A DNA stretch of 64,000 nucleotides from Halomonas sp. HL-93 (GTDB taxonomy: Bacteria; Pseudomonadota; Gammaproteobacteria; Pseudomonadales; Halomonadaceae): NCBI RefSeq assembly GCF_900086985.1, contig NZ_LT593974.1, positions 806,001 through 870,000 on the forward strand, given 5' to 3'. The notes beneath the pieces are model-generated. The model was not told the origin of the DNA, made no database searches, and saw only the letters and a program-made list of their open reading frames with translations. This document shows positions 1 to 7,894 of this stretch, piece after piece; the stretch's first letter is position 1; each line of letters begins with the position of its first letter. The position numbers and the translations under genes were made by a program.

Positions 1-64
1 GATTTTGATTGACGAAGCCGCCGCTCATGGGGCATCCTTCGTGCGCGCTCAATCGCTGCAGTGA
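1..64 (+). CDS. 3' end of an unidentified protein (partial)
   Basis: The reading frame starting at base 2 is open from the window edge to a TGA at 62-64 and would encode about 20 C-terminal residues ending in FVRAQSLQ. It lies about 60 bases before the tRNA promoter. Twenty codons are too few to assign a family, and the frame could be open by chance; the gene upstream is outside the window. Confidence 0.35.
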   Translation, partial: ILIDEAAAHGASFVRAQSLQ

Positions 65-124
65 GGCGTTTGGAAGGGTGCGTTTAAAGCCGTCTGTGGA
101 AGCACAGTATTTGAACGTAGTGTG

Positions 125-152
125 TTGACTTCCTTCGCGTCTACTGTAGAAT
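125..152 (+). promoter_or_regulatory. Promoter of the tRNA operon
   Basis: A TTGACT -35 box (125-130) and a TAGAAT -10 box (147-152) are separated by 16 bases and followed by a GC-rich stretch, a typical strong sigma-70 stable-RNA promoter. The first tRNA begins 20 bases after the -10 box. No other promoter as good was seen between the five tRNAs, so they are probably co-transcribed. Confidence 0.7.
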
Positions 153-171
153 GCAGCGCCACGTGACCAGC

Positions 172-247
172 GGGTGGTTAGCTCAGTTGGGAGAGCACCA
201 GCCTTACAAGCTGGGGGTCACTGGTTCGAACCCAGTACCACCCACCA
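172..247 (+). tRNA. tRNA-Val (anticodon TAC)
   Basis: The cloverleaf is complete at 76 nt including encoded CCA. The acceptor GGGTGGT pairs with ACCACCC, the anticodon stem CCAGC/GCTGG encloses loop CTTACAA with anticodon TAC, and the T arm carries GGTTCGAAC. It is identical to the copy at 550-625. Confidence 0.97.
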
Positions 248-310
248 TCGTATGATGGCCTGGAAACGTCGCAGTAAGGAAAGCACCTAGCGTTAATAGT
301 GCAATACAGC

Positions 311-387
311 GGACCGGTAGTTCAGTTGGTTAGAATGCCGGCCTGTCACGCCGGAGGTCGCGAGTTCGAGTCTCGTCCGGTCCGCCA
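311..387 (+). tRNA. tRNA-Asp (anticodon GTC)
   Basis: The gene is 77 nt with encoded CCA. The acceptor GGACCGG pairs with CCGGTCC, and the anticodon stem CCGGC/GCCGG encloses loop CTGTCAC with anticodon GTC. It is the first of three identical tRNA-Asp copies in this array. Confidence 0.97.
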
Positions 388-428
388 TCGTTGCATTACC
401 CGCCTGTTTTCCATGTTTTGTCGTATGT

Positions 429-505
429 GGACCGGTAGTTCAGTTGGTTAGAATGCCGGCCTGTCACGCCGGAGGTCGCGAGTTCGAGTCTCGTCCGGTC
501 CGCCA
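429..505 (+). tRNA. tRNA-Asp (anticodon GTC), second copy
   Basis: This is a 77-nt sequence identical to 311-387, with encoded CCA and anticodon GTC. It follows the first copy after a 41-base spacer that shows no similarity to the other spacers, so the duplicated unit is the tRNA itself. Confidence 0.97.
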
Positions 506-549
506 CGATAAACACGTAACATAGCAAATATTGGCGATGCCAATAACCT

Positions 550-625
550 GGGTGGTTAGCTCAGTTGGGAGAGCACCAGCCTTACAAGCTGGGGGTCACT
601 GGTTCGAACCCAGTACCACCCACCA
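550..625 (+). tRNA. tRNA-Val (anticodon TAC), second copy
   Basis: This is a 76-nt sequence identical to 172-247, with anticodon TAC and encoded CCA. Confidence 0.97.
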
Positions 626-692
626 TTTGAAATACTCGACGTGCTCAAATGGTCAAAACGCAAGACCCTGCTAGATGTAAGTACACTACAGC

Positions 693-769
693 GGACCGGT
701 AGTTCAGTTGGTTAGAATGCCGGCCTGTCACGCCGGAGGTCGCGAGTTCGAGTCTCGTCCGGTCCGCCA
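693..769 (+). tRNA. tRNA-Asp (anticodon GTC), third copy
   Basis: This is a 77-nt sequence identical to the two upstream tRNA-Asp genes. The 12 bases before it resemble those before the first copy (ACTACAGC versus ATACAGC), hinting that the Val-Asp pair was duplicated with some flank. It is the last gene before the terminator at 832. Confidence 0.97.
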
Positions 770-831
770 TTATGCAGTCTACATTTCAGCAGTGATCATT
801 ATCGGTGTTATACCGAACGAATTTAAAAAAA

Positions 832-857
832 CCCCGGATCATCGATCCGGGGTTTTT
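832..857. terminator. Bidirectional terminator between the tRNA operon and glcG
   Basis: A perfect 9-bp stem (CCCCGGATC at 832-840, GATCCGGGG at 844-852) with a 3-base loop has an A6 run before it and a T5 run after it. It can therefore end the tRNA transcript on the plus strand and the glc operon on the minus strand. Confidence 0.9.
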
Positions 858-885
858 CGTTTGCGCGGCGTTTACATGTTTATGT

Positions 886-1287
886 TCAGCCAATCGCGCT
901 GACGCCAGCTTTGGCGACTTGAACGTCCTGGTCCGGTTTGACACCAGAAATGCCCACCGAGCCAACCACATGGCCATCGACGATAATCGGTACACCGCCT
1001 GAAAGCAGCCCCTGAAGCGGCGCAGAAACAAATGCCGTACGACCACCGTTGATCATCTCTTCAAAAACCTGGGTTTCTTTGCGGCCGACAGCCGCGCTGC
1101 GTGCTTTTTGGGTGGCAACGTCGGCGCTAAAAGGTGCCGCACCGTCCAGGCGACGTAGCGCCAGCAGGTGGCCGCCATCGTCGGCGACGGCAATGGTCAC
1201 CGCCCAGCCATTGCTGTCAGCTTCTTTTTGAGCGGCATCAAGCACGCGAATAACGTCCGATTGGGATAAAATCGCTTTGGTTTGCAT
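886..1287 (-). CDS. glcG: GlcG/HbpS-family heme-binding-like protein
   Basis: This 133-residue protein consists of one GlcG/HbpS (DUF336) domain, with the family pattern of an N-terminal helix (VLDAAQKEADSNGW), a central strand (VTIAVADDGGHLLALRRLD) and a glycine-rich C-terminal half (LLSGGVPIIVDGHVVGSVG). GlcG has an unclear role in glycolate operons, and some homologues bind heme. It is the last gene of the glc operon, 77 bases after glcF and separated from it by an imperfect hairpin. There is no signal peptide. A paralogue of similar size lies at 7140-7601. Confidence 0.9.
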   Translation of the reverse strand: MQTKAILSQSDVIRVLDAAQKEADSNGWAVTIAVADDGGHLLALRRLDGAAPFSADVATQKARSAAVGRKETQVFEEMINGGRTAFVSAPLQGLLSGGVPIIVDGHVVGSVGISGVKPDQDVQVAKAGVSAIG

Positions 1288-1316
1288 AGCGTGTCCTTTG
1301 GTCAGTTTTACAATTT

Positions 1317-1350
1317 AAAACGCCACTACCGACAGCGTGTTGGCAGTGGC
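1317..1350 (-). terminator. Imperfect hairpin between glcF and glcG
   Basis: Read on the minus strand, arms of 12 bases (1339-1350 and 1322-1333) pair with two mismatch or wobble positions and are followed by TTTT (1317-1320). This could be a weak intra-operon terminator or an mRNA-stability element that lowers glcG expression relative to glcDEF. Confidence 0.45.
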
Positions 1351-1364
1351 AGCTTAATGGGTCT

Positions 1365-2594
1365 TCAGTGTAGCGCAGCGTCGACGATTTCTACCCAGTG
1401 GCGAACCGGCGTTCGGTTCGCACCGGCTAAATGGGTTTGGCAGCCGATGTTGGCCGTGACAATCATTTCCGGATTGCCCGCTTCCAGCGCGTTGAGTTTA
1501 TTGTCGCGCAGTTGGGTCGCCAGTTCAGGCTGGGTGATCGAGTAGGTGCCCGCCGAGCCACAGCAGAGGTGCGCGTCCTGCACCGGGGTCAGCGCGAAGC
1601 CAAGCTTGGTCAGCACGCCTTCTACCGCGCCGTTGAGCTTTTGAGCGTGCTGCAATGTGCAGGGGCAGTGAAACGCCAGCCGCTGGCTGGCCTGAACATC
1701 CAATGCTTCCAGTGGTTCGTCGCGCAGCACTTCGACGATGTCCTTTGCCAGGGCGCTGATTTTCTCGGCCTTGTCGGCATAGTCAGGGTCATCCTTGAGC
1801 ATTTCGCCATACTCTTTGACGAAGGCGCCGCAGCCGCTGGCGGTTTGCACGATGGCCTCTGCGCCTTGTTCAACGTGGGGCCACCAGGCGTCGATATTGG
1901 CGCGCATGCGGGCACGTCCGTCTTCCTGGGCGTTGAGGTGGAAATCAATCGCACCGCAGCAACCAACCTCTGATACCGTCGTTACGCTGATGCCCAAACG
2001 GTCCAATATGCGTGCGGTGGCAGCATTAGTGTTGGGTGATAACCCCGGCTGTACACAGCCTTCCAGCATGAGTACCTGACGGCTGTGCTGGGCGCTGGGC
2101 CGCTGGCCCGCATCGACCGGCGCGCCGGGCATTTTGCTGCGCAGCTTGCCCGGCACCAGTGGCTTGAAGGTTTGTCCCAGCGCCAGTAGCGCCTTGAAAC
2201 GCTTGGGGTCGACCAGCATTTTGCGTAACGCATAACGCTGCGCACGCTCGGCCGCTGGGCGGGGTACGCGGCGTTCGATTTCGGCCCGGCCAATGTTGAG
2301 CAGCTTGTGATATTCCACACCTGACGGGCAGGTGGTCTCACAGTTAAGGCAGGTGAGGCAGCGGTCCAGGTGCAGGCGGGTTTCTTCGGTGACCTGATCG
2401 TCGTCATCACGACTCTCAAGCAACTCCTTCATTAAATAGATGCGCCCTCGGGGGCCGTCCCGCTCATCGCCCAGCAATTGATAGGTGGGGCAAGTGGCGT
2501 TACAAAAGCCACAGTGCACACAGGTGCGCAAAACGCGTTCGGCTTCCTGGATATGCGGCTTTTCAAGGTCGGCATCGGTAAAGTGCGTCTGCAT
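1365..2594 (-). CDS. glcF: Glycolate oxidase iron-sulfur subunit GlcF
   Basis: This 409-residue subunit passes electrons from the GlcD/GlcE flavoproteins to the respiratory chain. Two ferredoxin-type 4Fe-4S motifs are visible near the N terminus, Cys25-28-31-35 (CVHCGFCNATCP) and Cys79-82-85-89 (CLTCLNCETTCP). The C-terminal part carries cysteine-rich CCG-type segments (EVGCCGAIDFHLN, HLCCGSAGTYS). Length matches the E. coli protein (about 407). It lies 14 bases after glcE in the order D-E-F. No truncation or missing cluster ligand was seen. Confidence 0.96.
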   Translation of the reverse strand: MQTHFTDADLEKPHIQEAERVLRTCVHCGFCNATCPTYQLLGDERDGPRGRIYLMKELLESRDDDDQVTEETRLHLDRCLTCLNCETTCPSGVEYHKLLNIGRAEIERRVPRPAAERAQRYALRKMLVDPKRFKALLALGQTFKPLVPGKLRSKMPGAPVDAGQRPSAQHSRQVLMLEGCVQPGLSPNTNAATARILDRLGISVTTVSEVGCCGAIDFHLNAQEDGRARMRANIDAWWPHVEQGAEAIVQTASGCGAFVKEYGEMLKDDPDYADKAEKISALAKDIVEVLRDEPLEALDVQASQRLAFHCPCTLQHAQKLNGAVEGVLTKLGFALTPVQDAHLCCGSAGTYSITQPELATQLRDNKLNALEAGNPEMIVTANIGCQTHLAGANRTPVRHWVEIVDAALH

Positions 2595-2608
2595 GTCAGC
2601 TCTCCTGA

Positions 2609-3709
2609 TTAAAACGCCGCATAGAGACGTCCAGGGTTAAAAATACCGTGGCCGTCCAATTCCGCTTTCAAGTTGCGGTGGTATTTTTCCACCACGCTTG
2701 GCAACGGTGTAAAGGGGCTTTGCGCGCCGCCCTGAGTATAGGGGGTATAGCAGGTGGCGTGGCCACCGGCGGTGCGGCAGGCGTCGCGCAGCGTATCGGC
2801 ATCCAGCGAGGTTTTTACCCAGCGTTGGCTGCCTGCCCAGTCGTAGAACACATCACTGTCTGGAATATTCAGCGTTAGTGGCGGCGTGTTGGGCGGCAGT
2901 GACAGCCGCCATAGTGCCTGGCCTTCACTCAGAGTGAAAAACGCGTGCTGATGGTCGCGTAACTGTTGCCAGAAGCTGGCATCAAGATCGTCACCCCCCA
3001 AGCGCTCGCGGGTGGCTTTTACTGAGCTATTGCCGCCTTCCAGACGAATAAACAGTTCATTCTGGTGCCATGCTGCGGCAGTGATTGGCAGCGGTTGACG
3101 GCCCAGTTCGGCAAGCTTCTTGAGTGCATCGTCGATGCCCATGGACAAGCGTAAGCTGTGGCTGGCGCTGGGCAATGGCAGTACCTTGAAAGAGATATCC
3201 GCCAGTACCCCAAGCGTACCCTGCGCGCCTGCCATCATGCGCGAGAGGTCGTAGCCGGCGACGTTTTTCATTACCTCGCCACCAAAGCGCAACAGTTTGC
3301 CTTCTTGGGTAATAATCCGCGTGCCGAGCACGAAGTCGCGGGCGGCACCGGCCCATGGACGGCGTGGACCTGAAAGCCCGGTGGCGACGGCACCGCCGAT
3401 GGTGCTGGCGTCACCGAACGCGGGAGGCTCAAAGGCGAGCATTTGGTGGTTATTGGCTAACTCGGCGTCTAGCGTGCTTAACCGGGTGCCAGCGCGAACG
3501 GTGACCACCAACTCGACGGGATCGTAATCGACAATGCCGCTATGGTCGGCAAGATTGAGCGTTTGGCCTTCCACCGGACGGCCGTAAAAGGCACGGGTGT
3601 CGCCGCCGACAATCCGCAGCGGAGTACGGGAGGCATGGGCCTCGCGGACCTGGTCGCACAGCGCCTCGGCGATGTCGCCATTCGCAGTGTGAGTCACGGT
3701 GTTAGTCAT
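2609..3709 (-). CDS. glcE: Glycolate oxidase FAD-binding subunit GlcE
   Basis: This 366-residue subunit is a shorter relative of GlcD with a PCMH-type FAD-binding domain. The nucleotide-binding segment is RIVGGDTRAFYGRP near residues 32-45, followed by the AFGDASTIGGAVATGLSGPRRP region that contacts FAD. GlcD, GlcE and GlcF are all needed for glycolate oxidation to glyoxylate in E. coli. The gene is 33 bases from glcD and 14 from glcF, so the three form one transcription unit. Confidence 0.95.
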   Translation of the reverse strand: MTNTVTHTANGDIAEALCDQVREAHASRTPLRIVGGDTRAFYGRPVEGQTLNLADHSGIVDYDPVELVVTVRAGTRLSTLDAELANNHQMLAFEPPAFGDASTIGGAVATGLSGPRRPWAGAARDFVLGTRIITQEGKLLRFGGEVMKNVAGYDLSRMMAGAQGTLGVLADISFKVLPLPSASHSLRLSMGIDDALKKLAELGRQPLPITAAAWHQNELFIRLEGGNSSVKATRERLGGDDLDASFWQQLRDHQHAFFTLSEGQALWRLSLPPNTPPLTLNIPDSDVFYDWAGSQRWVKTSLDADTLRDACRTAGGHATCYTPYTQGGAQSPFTPLPSVVEKYHRNLKAELDGHGIFNPGRLYAAF

Positions 3710-3742
3710 GGTCTTTCCTAGTCAGGGTCTTTGCCTGGCGCA

Positions 3743-5242
3743 TCAGAAACGCGGCAGTTCAGGATGCGGTAGCTCGTTATTGTGCACGTGCATTGCACCG
3801 AACTCGGCGCAGCGCGCCAGCGTCGGAATGTTCTTGCCCGGATTGAGCAGCCGCTGCGGGTCAAACGCCGCTTTCAGGGCATGGAAAACGGTCAGTTCGT
3901 CGGGCTGGAACTGGCTGCACATCTGGTTGATCTTTTCCCGGCCCACCCCGTGTTCACCGGTAATCGACCCGCCGGCGGCGACGCACAGCTCGAGGATCTT
4001 GCCGCCGACGTCTTCCGCCAGTGCCAGCTCACCTTCCTTGTTGGCATCGAACAGGATCAGCGGGTGCATATTGCCGTCGCCGGCGTGGAACACGTTGGCC
4101 ACCAGCAAGCCGCTTTCTTCGGAAAGCGCGGCGATGCCCTTGAGCACACGGGGCAGCTCACGGCGCGGGATCGTGCCGTCCATGCAGTAATAATCCGGCG
4201 ACATCCGCCCAACTGCCGGGAAGGCGTTCTTCCGGCCAGCCCAGAATTTGGCGCGTTCTGCGTCGTCGCGGGCCTGCTGAATGTTGGTGGCGCCTGCGTC
4301 GGTGAGCACGCGGCGAACGGTGGCACAGTCGTCGTCCACGTCGGCTTCCACCCCGTCGAGCTCGCACAGCAGAATGGCTTCGGCATCCAGCGGGTAGCCG
4401 GCTTTGACGAAATCCTCGGCGGCCTTGATAGCCAACTTGTCCATCATTTCCAGGCCGCCCGGGATAATGCCCGCGGCGATGATATCGCCCACCGCGCGGC
4501 CGGCTTTTTCGACGTCGTCGAAGCTTGCCATCAGGACTTTGGCAGTTTCGGGCTTGGGTAGCAGCTTGACGGTGATCTCGGTGACCACCCCGAGCATTCC
4601 TTCAGAGCCGTTCATCAGGGCGAGCAGGTCGAAGCCCGGGGCATCAAGCGCCTCGGAGCCCAGCGTCATGCGCTCTCCCTCGATGGTCATGATATCCACG
4701 CGCATGACGTTGTGGACCGTCAGGCCGTATTTCAGGCAGTGCACGCCGCCGGCATTCTCGGCCACATTGCCGCCGATCGAACAGGCGATCTGCGACGAAG
4801 GGTCCGGCGCGTAGTAAAGCCCGAAAGGCGCGGCGGCCTCGGAAATGGCCAGATTGCGCACGCCGGGTTGCACCCGCGCCAGGCGCGCCTCGGGGTCGAC
4901 CTTGAGAATTTGATTGAAGCGCGACATGACCAGCAACACACCACGTTCCAGCGGCAGCGCGCCCCCGGAAAGCCCGGTGCCCGCGCCGCGCGTCACAACC
5001 GGCACGCCGAGGGCGTGGCAGCGTTTGAGCAACCCTTCCACTTCGTCAAGCGTCTCGGGCAGCGCCACCAGCATGGGCAGGATGCGGTAGGCCGCCAGGC
5101 CGTCGCATTCAAACGGATGTAGGTCTTCTTCGCGGTGAAGTAAGGTAAGCGACGGCACGGCTTGCTGCAGGTCGGTCAACACCTCGGTTTTATCGCGGCG
5201 AACCAGTTCGCCGTCGAGGCGCTCATCAAAGAGGATATTCAT
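3743..5242 (-). CDS. glcD: Glycolate oxidase catalytic subunit GlcD
   Basis: This 499-residue FAD-linked oxidase oxidises glycolate (and often D-lactate) to the 2-oxo acid. The FAD-binding loop TRGAGTGLSGGA is at residues 84-95, PDPSSQIACSIGGNVAENAGG contacts the flavin further on, and the C-terminal FAD-oxidase domain ends with GEHGVGREK (429-437), the substrate-side signature. It is the first gene of the minus-strand glc operon, divergent from glcC across a 189-base regulatory region. A 259-codon plus-strand frame inside it is only an antisense shadow. Confidence 0.96.
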   Translation of the reverse strand: MNILFDERLDGELVRRDKTEVLTDLQQAVPSLTLLHREEDLHPFECDGLAAYRILPMLVALPETLDEVEGLLKRCHALGVPVVTRGAGTGLSGGALPLERGVLLVMSRFNQILKVDPEARLARVQPGVRNLAISEAAAPFGLYYAPDPSSQIACSIGGNVAENAGGVHCLKYGLTVHNVMRVDIMTIEGERMTLGSEALDAPGFDLLALMNGSEGMLGVVTEITVKLLPKPETAKVLMASFDDVEKAGRAVGDIIAAGIIPGGLEMMDKLAIKAAEDFVKAGYPLDAEAILLCELDGVEADVDDDCATVRRVLTDAGATNIQQARDDAERAKFWAGRKNAFPAVGRMSPDYYCMDGTIPRRELPRVLKGIAALSEESGLLVANVFHAGDGNMHPLILFDANKEGELALAEDVGGKILELCVAAGGSITGEHGVGREKINQMCSQFQPDELTVFHALKAAFDPQRLLNPGKNIPTLARCAEFGAMHVHNNELPHPELPRF

Positions 5243-5361
5243 AAGGACACCCCTAACGGTTTAGTTTTTAGCCTTTTTCACTTAAAAAGTGATAGCCACG
5301 GTGCTTAGGCATTTTGCCCAATCTGGGCTTTTTTTGTGCGTCTGTCTAGGTTGTGGTGCAA

Positions 5362-5372
5362 TGGTCAGACCA
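5362..5372. promoter_or_regulatory. Candidate GlcC operator (TGGTCAGACCA)
   Basis: TGGTCAGACCA is a perfect inverted repeat matching the TGGTNNNACCA form bound by FadR/PdhR-subfamily GntR regulators. It lies between glcD and glcC, about 60 bases before the glcC start and 120 before glcD. A second perfect copy of the pattern is at 19539-19553 upstream of the LctP-type permease. Confidence 0.65.
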
Positions 5373-5431
5373 GTAATTAGTCGATAGCCAGTCAAGCGCT
5401 AGCAAAGCCAACACCACCCATAGGAGGCTGC

Positions 5432-6211
5432 ATGGCATTTAGCAATGATGAAATACCAATGGGCCGACGCACCCCCGAGCATGTGGCCGCCAGGTTGGAA
5501 GAGCTGATTTTAGAAGGCGTTTTTCGGCCAGGGCAGTTGCTGCCCTCGGAGCGACGTTTGTGTGATCGTTTGGGCGTTTCCCGTGCATCGCTGCGCGAGG
5601 GATTAAGAATCCTACGCAGCAAAGCCATCATCGATACCCGGCAAGGGCATGGTTCTACTGTGGCCTCGCTGTTGCCGGTAGACCCGCAAAGCCCGCTGAT
5701 GCACCTGTTTCGCGACCACCCACGTACTTTGTTTGACTTGTTGGAAGTCCGCTCGTTACTGGAAGGTGAGTCGGCTTATTTGGCTGCCAAACGCGGTACC
5801 TCCATGGACCGCGTGCTGATTACTCGCCGCTACCAGGAAATGGCCGACTATGCCGCACAGCCTGAAGCGTTGGACGTTGAGCGACTGGCGCGGCTGGACC
5901 ATGCGTTTCACCTGGCGATATCACAGGCTTCGCACAATCCGGTATTGGTTCATACGCTGCAGAGCTTGACCGACTTACTGCTAAGTTCGGTGTTTGCCTC
6001 AATGAAGCACTTGTATCACCGCCCCGGCCCGCGCGAAATGATCAATCAACAACATGTGCAGCTTCACGATGCCGTGGTCAGTGGAGACGCCGAGCAGGCA
6101 AAACGGATCGCCCTGGAGCATTTAACCAGTATTAGCGAGTTGCTGCGCGAGCTGGAAGCCGAGCATCATCGCCTGGAGCGCTCAGCTATGCGCTTGGAAC
6201 AGTGGCAGTAG
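5432..6211 (+). CDS. glcC: GntR-family (FadR subfamily) regulator GlcC
   Basis: This 259-residue protein has an N-terminal winged helix-turn-helix (about 14-80, with LCDRLGVSRASLREGLRILRS as the recognition region) and an all-helical FCD ligand domain (about 95-225) with the usual metal-binding histidines. It is divergent from glcDEF, and its length matches E. coli GlcC (254), the glycolate-responsive activator. The start at 5432 is preceded by AGGAGG at good spacing. It ends 11 bases from the convergent GntR gene. LldR or PdhR-type identity is less likely given position. Confidence 0.88.
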   Translation: MAFSNDEIPMGRRTPEHVAARLEELILEGVFRPGQLLPSERRLCDRLGVSRASLREGLRILRSKAIIDTRQGHGSTVASLLPVDPQSPLMHLFRDHPRTLFDLLEVRSLLEGESAYLAAKRGTSMDRVLITRRYQEMADYAAQPEALDVERLARLDHAFHLAISQASHNPVLVHTLQSLTDLLLSSVFASMKHLYHRPGPREMINQQHVQLHDAVVSGDAEQAKRIALEHLTSISELLRELEAEHHRLERSAMRLEQWQ

Positions 6212-6222
6212 CGTTTAACGCC

Positions 6223-6903
6223 TTAAGAATTCGCCACGCTCAAACGGTCGTCTTCGATCACGCCGGCCAGGGTCGCGACCTCCAGTTTATTGCACAGGTG
6301 GTCGCGTAAAATTTGCCCCAGTAGCCGACCGTCGCGTTTCTCAAGTGCGGCCATCATGTTCTCGTGGTCTTGCACCGCTTGACTCCAGAACGTTTGGGTC
6401 ATTTTTTTGGAATAGCGAACCCGTTTCACTCGCTGGCTTAAGTTGCTGTACATCTCCTGAAGCAAGTCGTTACGCGATGCCGCCAGAATGCTTTCGTGTA
6501 TTTGCCGGTTGACCTCGAAATAGGTCATTAGCTCTCGATTACGGTAATGCGTCAGCATCTCCTCATGCAGCCTGCGAATGTCAGCGATTTCTGCATCGCT
6601 GATGTATTGGCAGGCCAGCTCCCCGGAAAGACCTTCCAAGGCGGCCATCAGGTCGTAAGTATCTTTGACTTTTTTGAACGTTAAGCGAACCACTCGCGCA
6701 CCACGGTTAGGCAGTAATTCAATTAGCCCTTCGGTGGCGAGCACTTTGAGCGCTTCTCGCAAGGGCGTGCGCGATACCCCGAATTTCTCGCACAGCTGCT
6801 TTTCTGAAATACGCTCCCCAGGCGCGAGTTCCCCGTGTTCAATAAGATCGCCGATACGGTCGGCCACTTCACGATATAGATTGCGTTGCAATATCTTGGT
6901 CAT
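6223..6903 (-). CDS. GntR-family (FCD domain) transcriptional regulator
   Basis: This 226-residue regulator has a winged helix-turn-helix at about 7-75 (LCEKFGVSRTPLREALKVLATEGL) and a VanR/FadR-type FCD domain. It is divergent from the HbpS-TRAP-crotonase-CoA-transferase operon, so it probably controls that operon in response to its transported acid or a CoA-linked product. Candidate binding sites are the TGAATTCA palindromes at 7041, 7721 and 12809. The GntR-FCD assignment is firm; the ligand cannot be inferred from sequence. Confidence 0.88.
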   Translation of the reverse strand: MTKILQRNLYREVADRIGDLIEHGELAPGERISEKQLCEKFGVSRTPLREALKVLATEGLIELLPNRGARVVRLTFKKVKDTYDLMAALEGLSGELACQYISDAEIADIRRLHEEMLTHYRNRELMTYFEVNRQIHESILAASRNDLLQEMYSNLSQRVKRVRYSKKMTQTFWSQAVQDHENMMAALEKRDGRLLGQILRDHLCNKLEVATLAGVIEDDRLSVANS

Positions 6904-7040
6904 ATTCGTTTCTCTTCACCTGAAGGCGCATATTGTGCATTACCAATCCCTTGGCTACCCAATATTACCGAAACCGTATGCGGCTATGGAGGTTCGGGTT
7001 GCGCCAGTACGTTAACGAGTATGATCTATAAAAAATATTA

Positions 7041-7048
7041 TGAATTCA
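7041..7048. promoter_or_regulatory. Candidate GntR operator TGAATTCA (site 1)
   Basis: This 8-base palindrome sits in an AT-rich stretch (AATATTA before it, ATATT after) between the divergent GntR gene and the HbpS-like gene, about 90 bases before the latter. The octamer was found only three times in the window, each time in an intergenic region of this locus. Confidence 0.45.
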
Positions 7049-7139
7049 ATATTCTTTGGTTGTGGTCAAGTGACACAGTTGCTATTTCTGTTATTTCGGA
7101 AGTTTAGCAAATATTCACTTAACACAAACGGAGCACAAT

Positions 7140-7601
7140 ATGGCTGGTCAAGTATTTAAATGTAGCGTGCAGCTCACGCGGGAGCAGGCGCGTCAGATGA
7201 TCGATGCCGCCATTATGAAGGCGCGAGCGTTAAATATACCGCCGTTAACGCTGGTGGTGCTGGACGGGGGTGGCAATCTTGTGGCCGCCGAGCGCGAAGA
7301 CGGCTGCGCGCCGCTTCGCCACCCGGTGGCCCAAGGTAAAGCGTATACCGCCCTGGGCATTGGTGTTGCCAGTGGTGTGGTTGGGGCTCGCAATGCGCAG
7401 CGCCCCGCCTTTGTGTCCAGCGTTTCGGCGGCTTCCCAAGGCCATTTTGTGGCGGTTGCAGGCGGCGTGCCTGTGCTTGATGCGCAAAGCTGTGTTATCG
7501 GGGCGATGGGCGCTAGCGGCGCGTCGTCGGACGAAGACCAGCAGGTCGTTATTGCAGGTATCGAGGCTGCCGGGCTCAAGTGGGGGCTTGAGCCCGAATA
7601 A
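7140..7601 (+). CDS. GlcG/HbpS-family protein, first gene of the TRAP operon
   Basis: This 153-residue single-domain GlcG/HbpS (DUF336) protein is a paralogue of the one at 886-1287, with the same layout: an N-terminal helix ending ALNIPPLTLVVLDGGGNLVAAERED, a middle PVAQGKAYTALGIG, and a glycine-rich HFVAVAGGVPVLD. The start is preceded by CGGAG. It is 293 bases before dctP; the intervening region carries a further TGAATTCA site. Family members often accompany oxidases and CoA-ester pathways, but no catalytic role is established. Confidence 0.85.
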   Translation: MAGQVFKCSVQLTREQARQMIDAAIMKARALNIPPLTLVVLDGGGNLVAAEREDGCAPLRHPVAQGKAYTALGIGVASGVVGARNAQRPAFVSSVSAASQGHFVAVAGGVPVLDAQSCVIGAMGASGASSDEDQQVVIAGIEAAGLKWGLEPE

Positions 7602-7720
7602 TCCCTTTCTGCTTTATTGCTAATTTTATTTCGCTTATTTCGCCAATCCATTGAGGGAGAAACATTATTTGTTTCGCCTCATGGCTTGTCGACTAAAGTT
7701 TAATACCTAATTTTGCATTT

Positions 7721-7728
7721 TGAATTCA
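7721..7728. promoter_or_regulatory. Candidate GntR operator TGAATTCA (site 2)
   Basis: The palindrome extends to TTGAATTCAA here. It lies in the 293-base gap between the HbpS-like gene and dctP, implying a second regulated promoter for the transporter genes. Nothing else was recognised in this gap except a purine-rich ribosome-binding region before dctP. Confidence 0.45.
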
Positions 7729-7894
7729 AGTTGAGTGTATGACGATTTGATTCGCCGCTTCGCCAGAAGGGGAGAGACGAGTCGGTTCGTCGTCGCGCTT
7801 CCCAGGCGACAGCCACGATACCCAAACAACCTCAAAGGAGCGCTGACCTGGGCAACACGCGCACAACAACAACAAGCCAGCACTGGAGTACCCA

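Noticed and set aside
172..769. Regularly repeated units resembling a CRISPR array
   Set aside because: The repeats fold as tRNA-Val and tRNA-Asp with encoded CCA, and the spacing and unit lengths (76-77) are those of tRNA genes.
3782..4561. 259-codon plus-strand open frame
   Set aside because: It is wholly antisense to glcD, has no ribosome site, and its sequence is low-complexity in His, Gly and Ala, typical of the shadow of a GC-rich gene.
5392..5631. 79-codon minus-strand frame across the glcC start
   Set aside because: Mostly antisense to the glcC helix-turn-helix coding region; no independent support.
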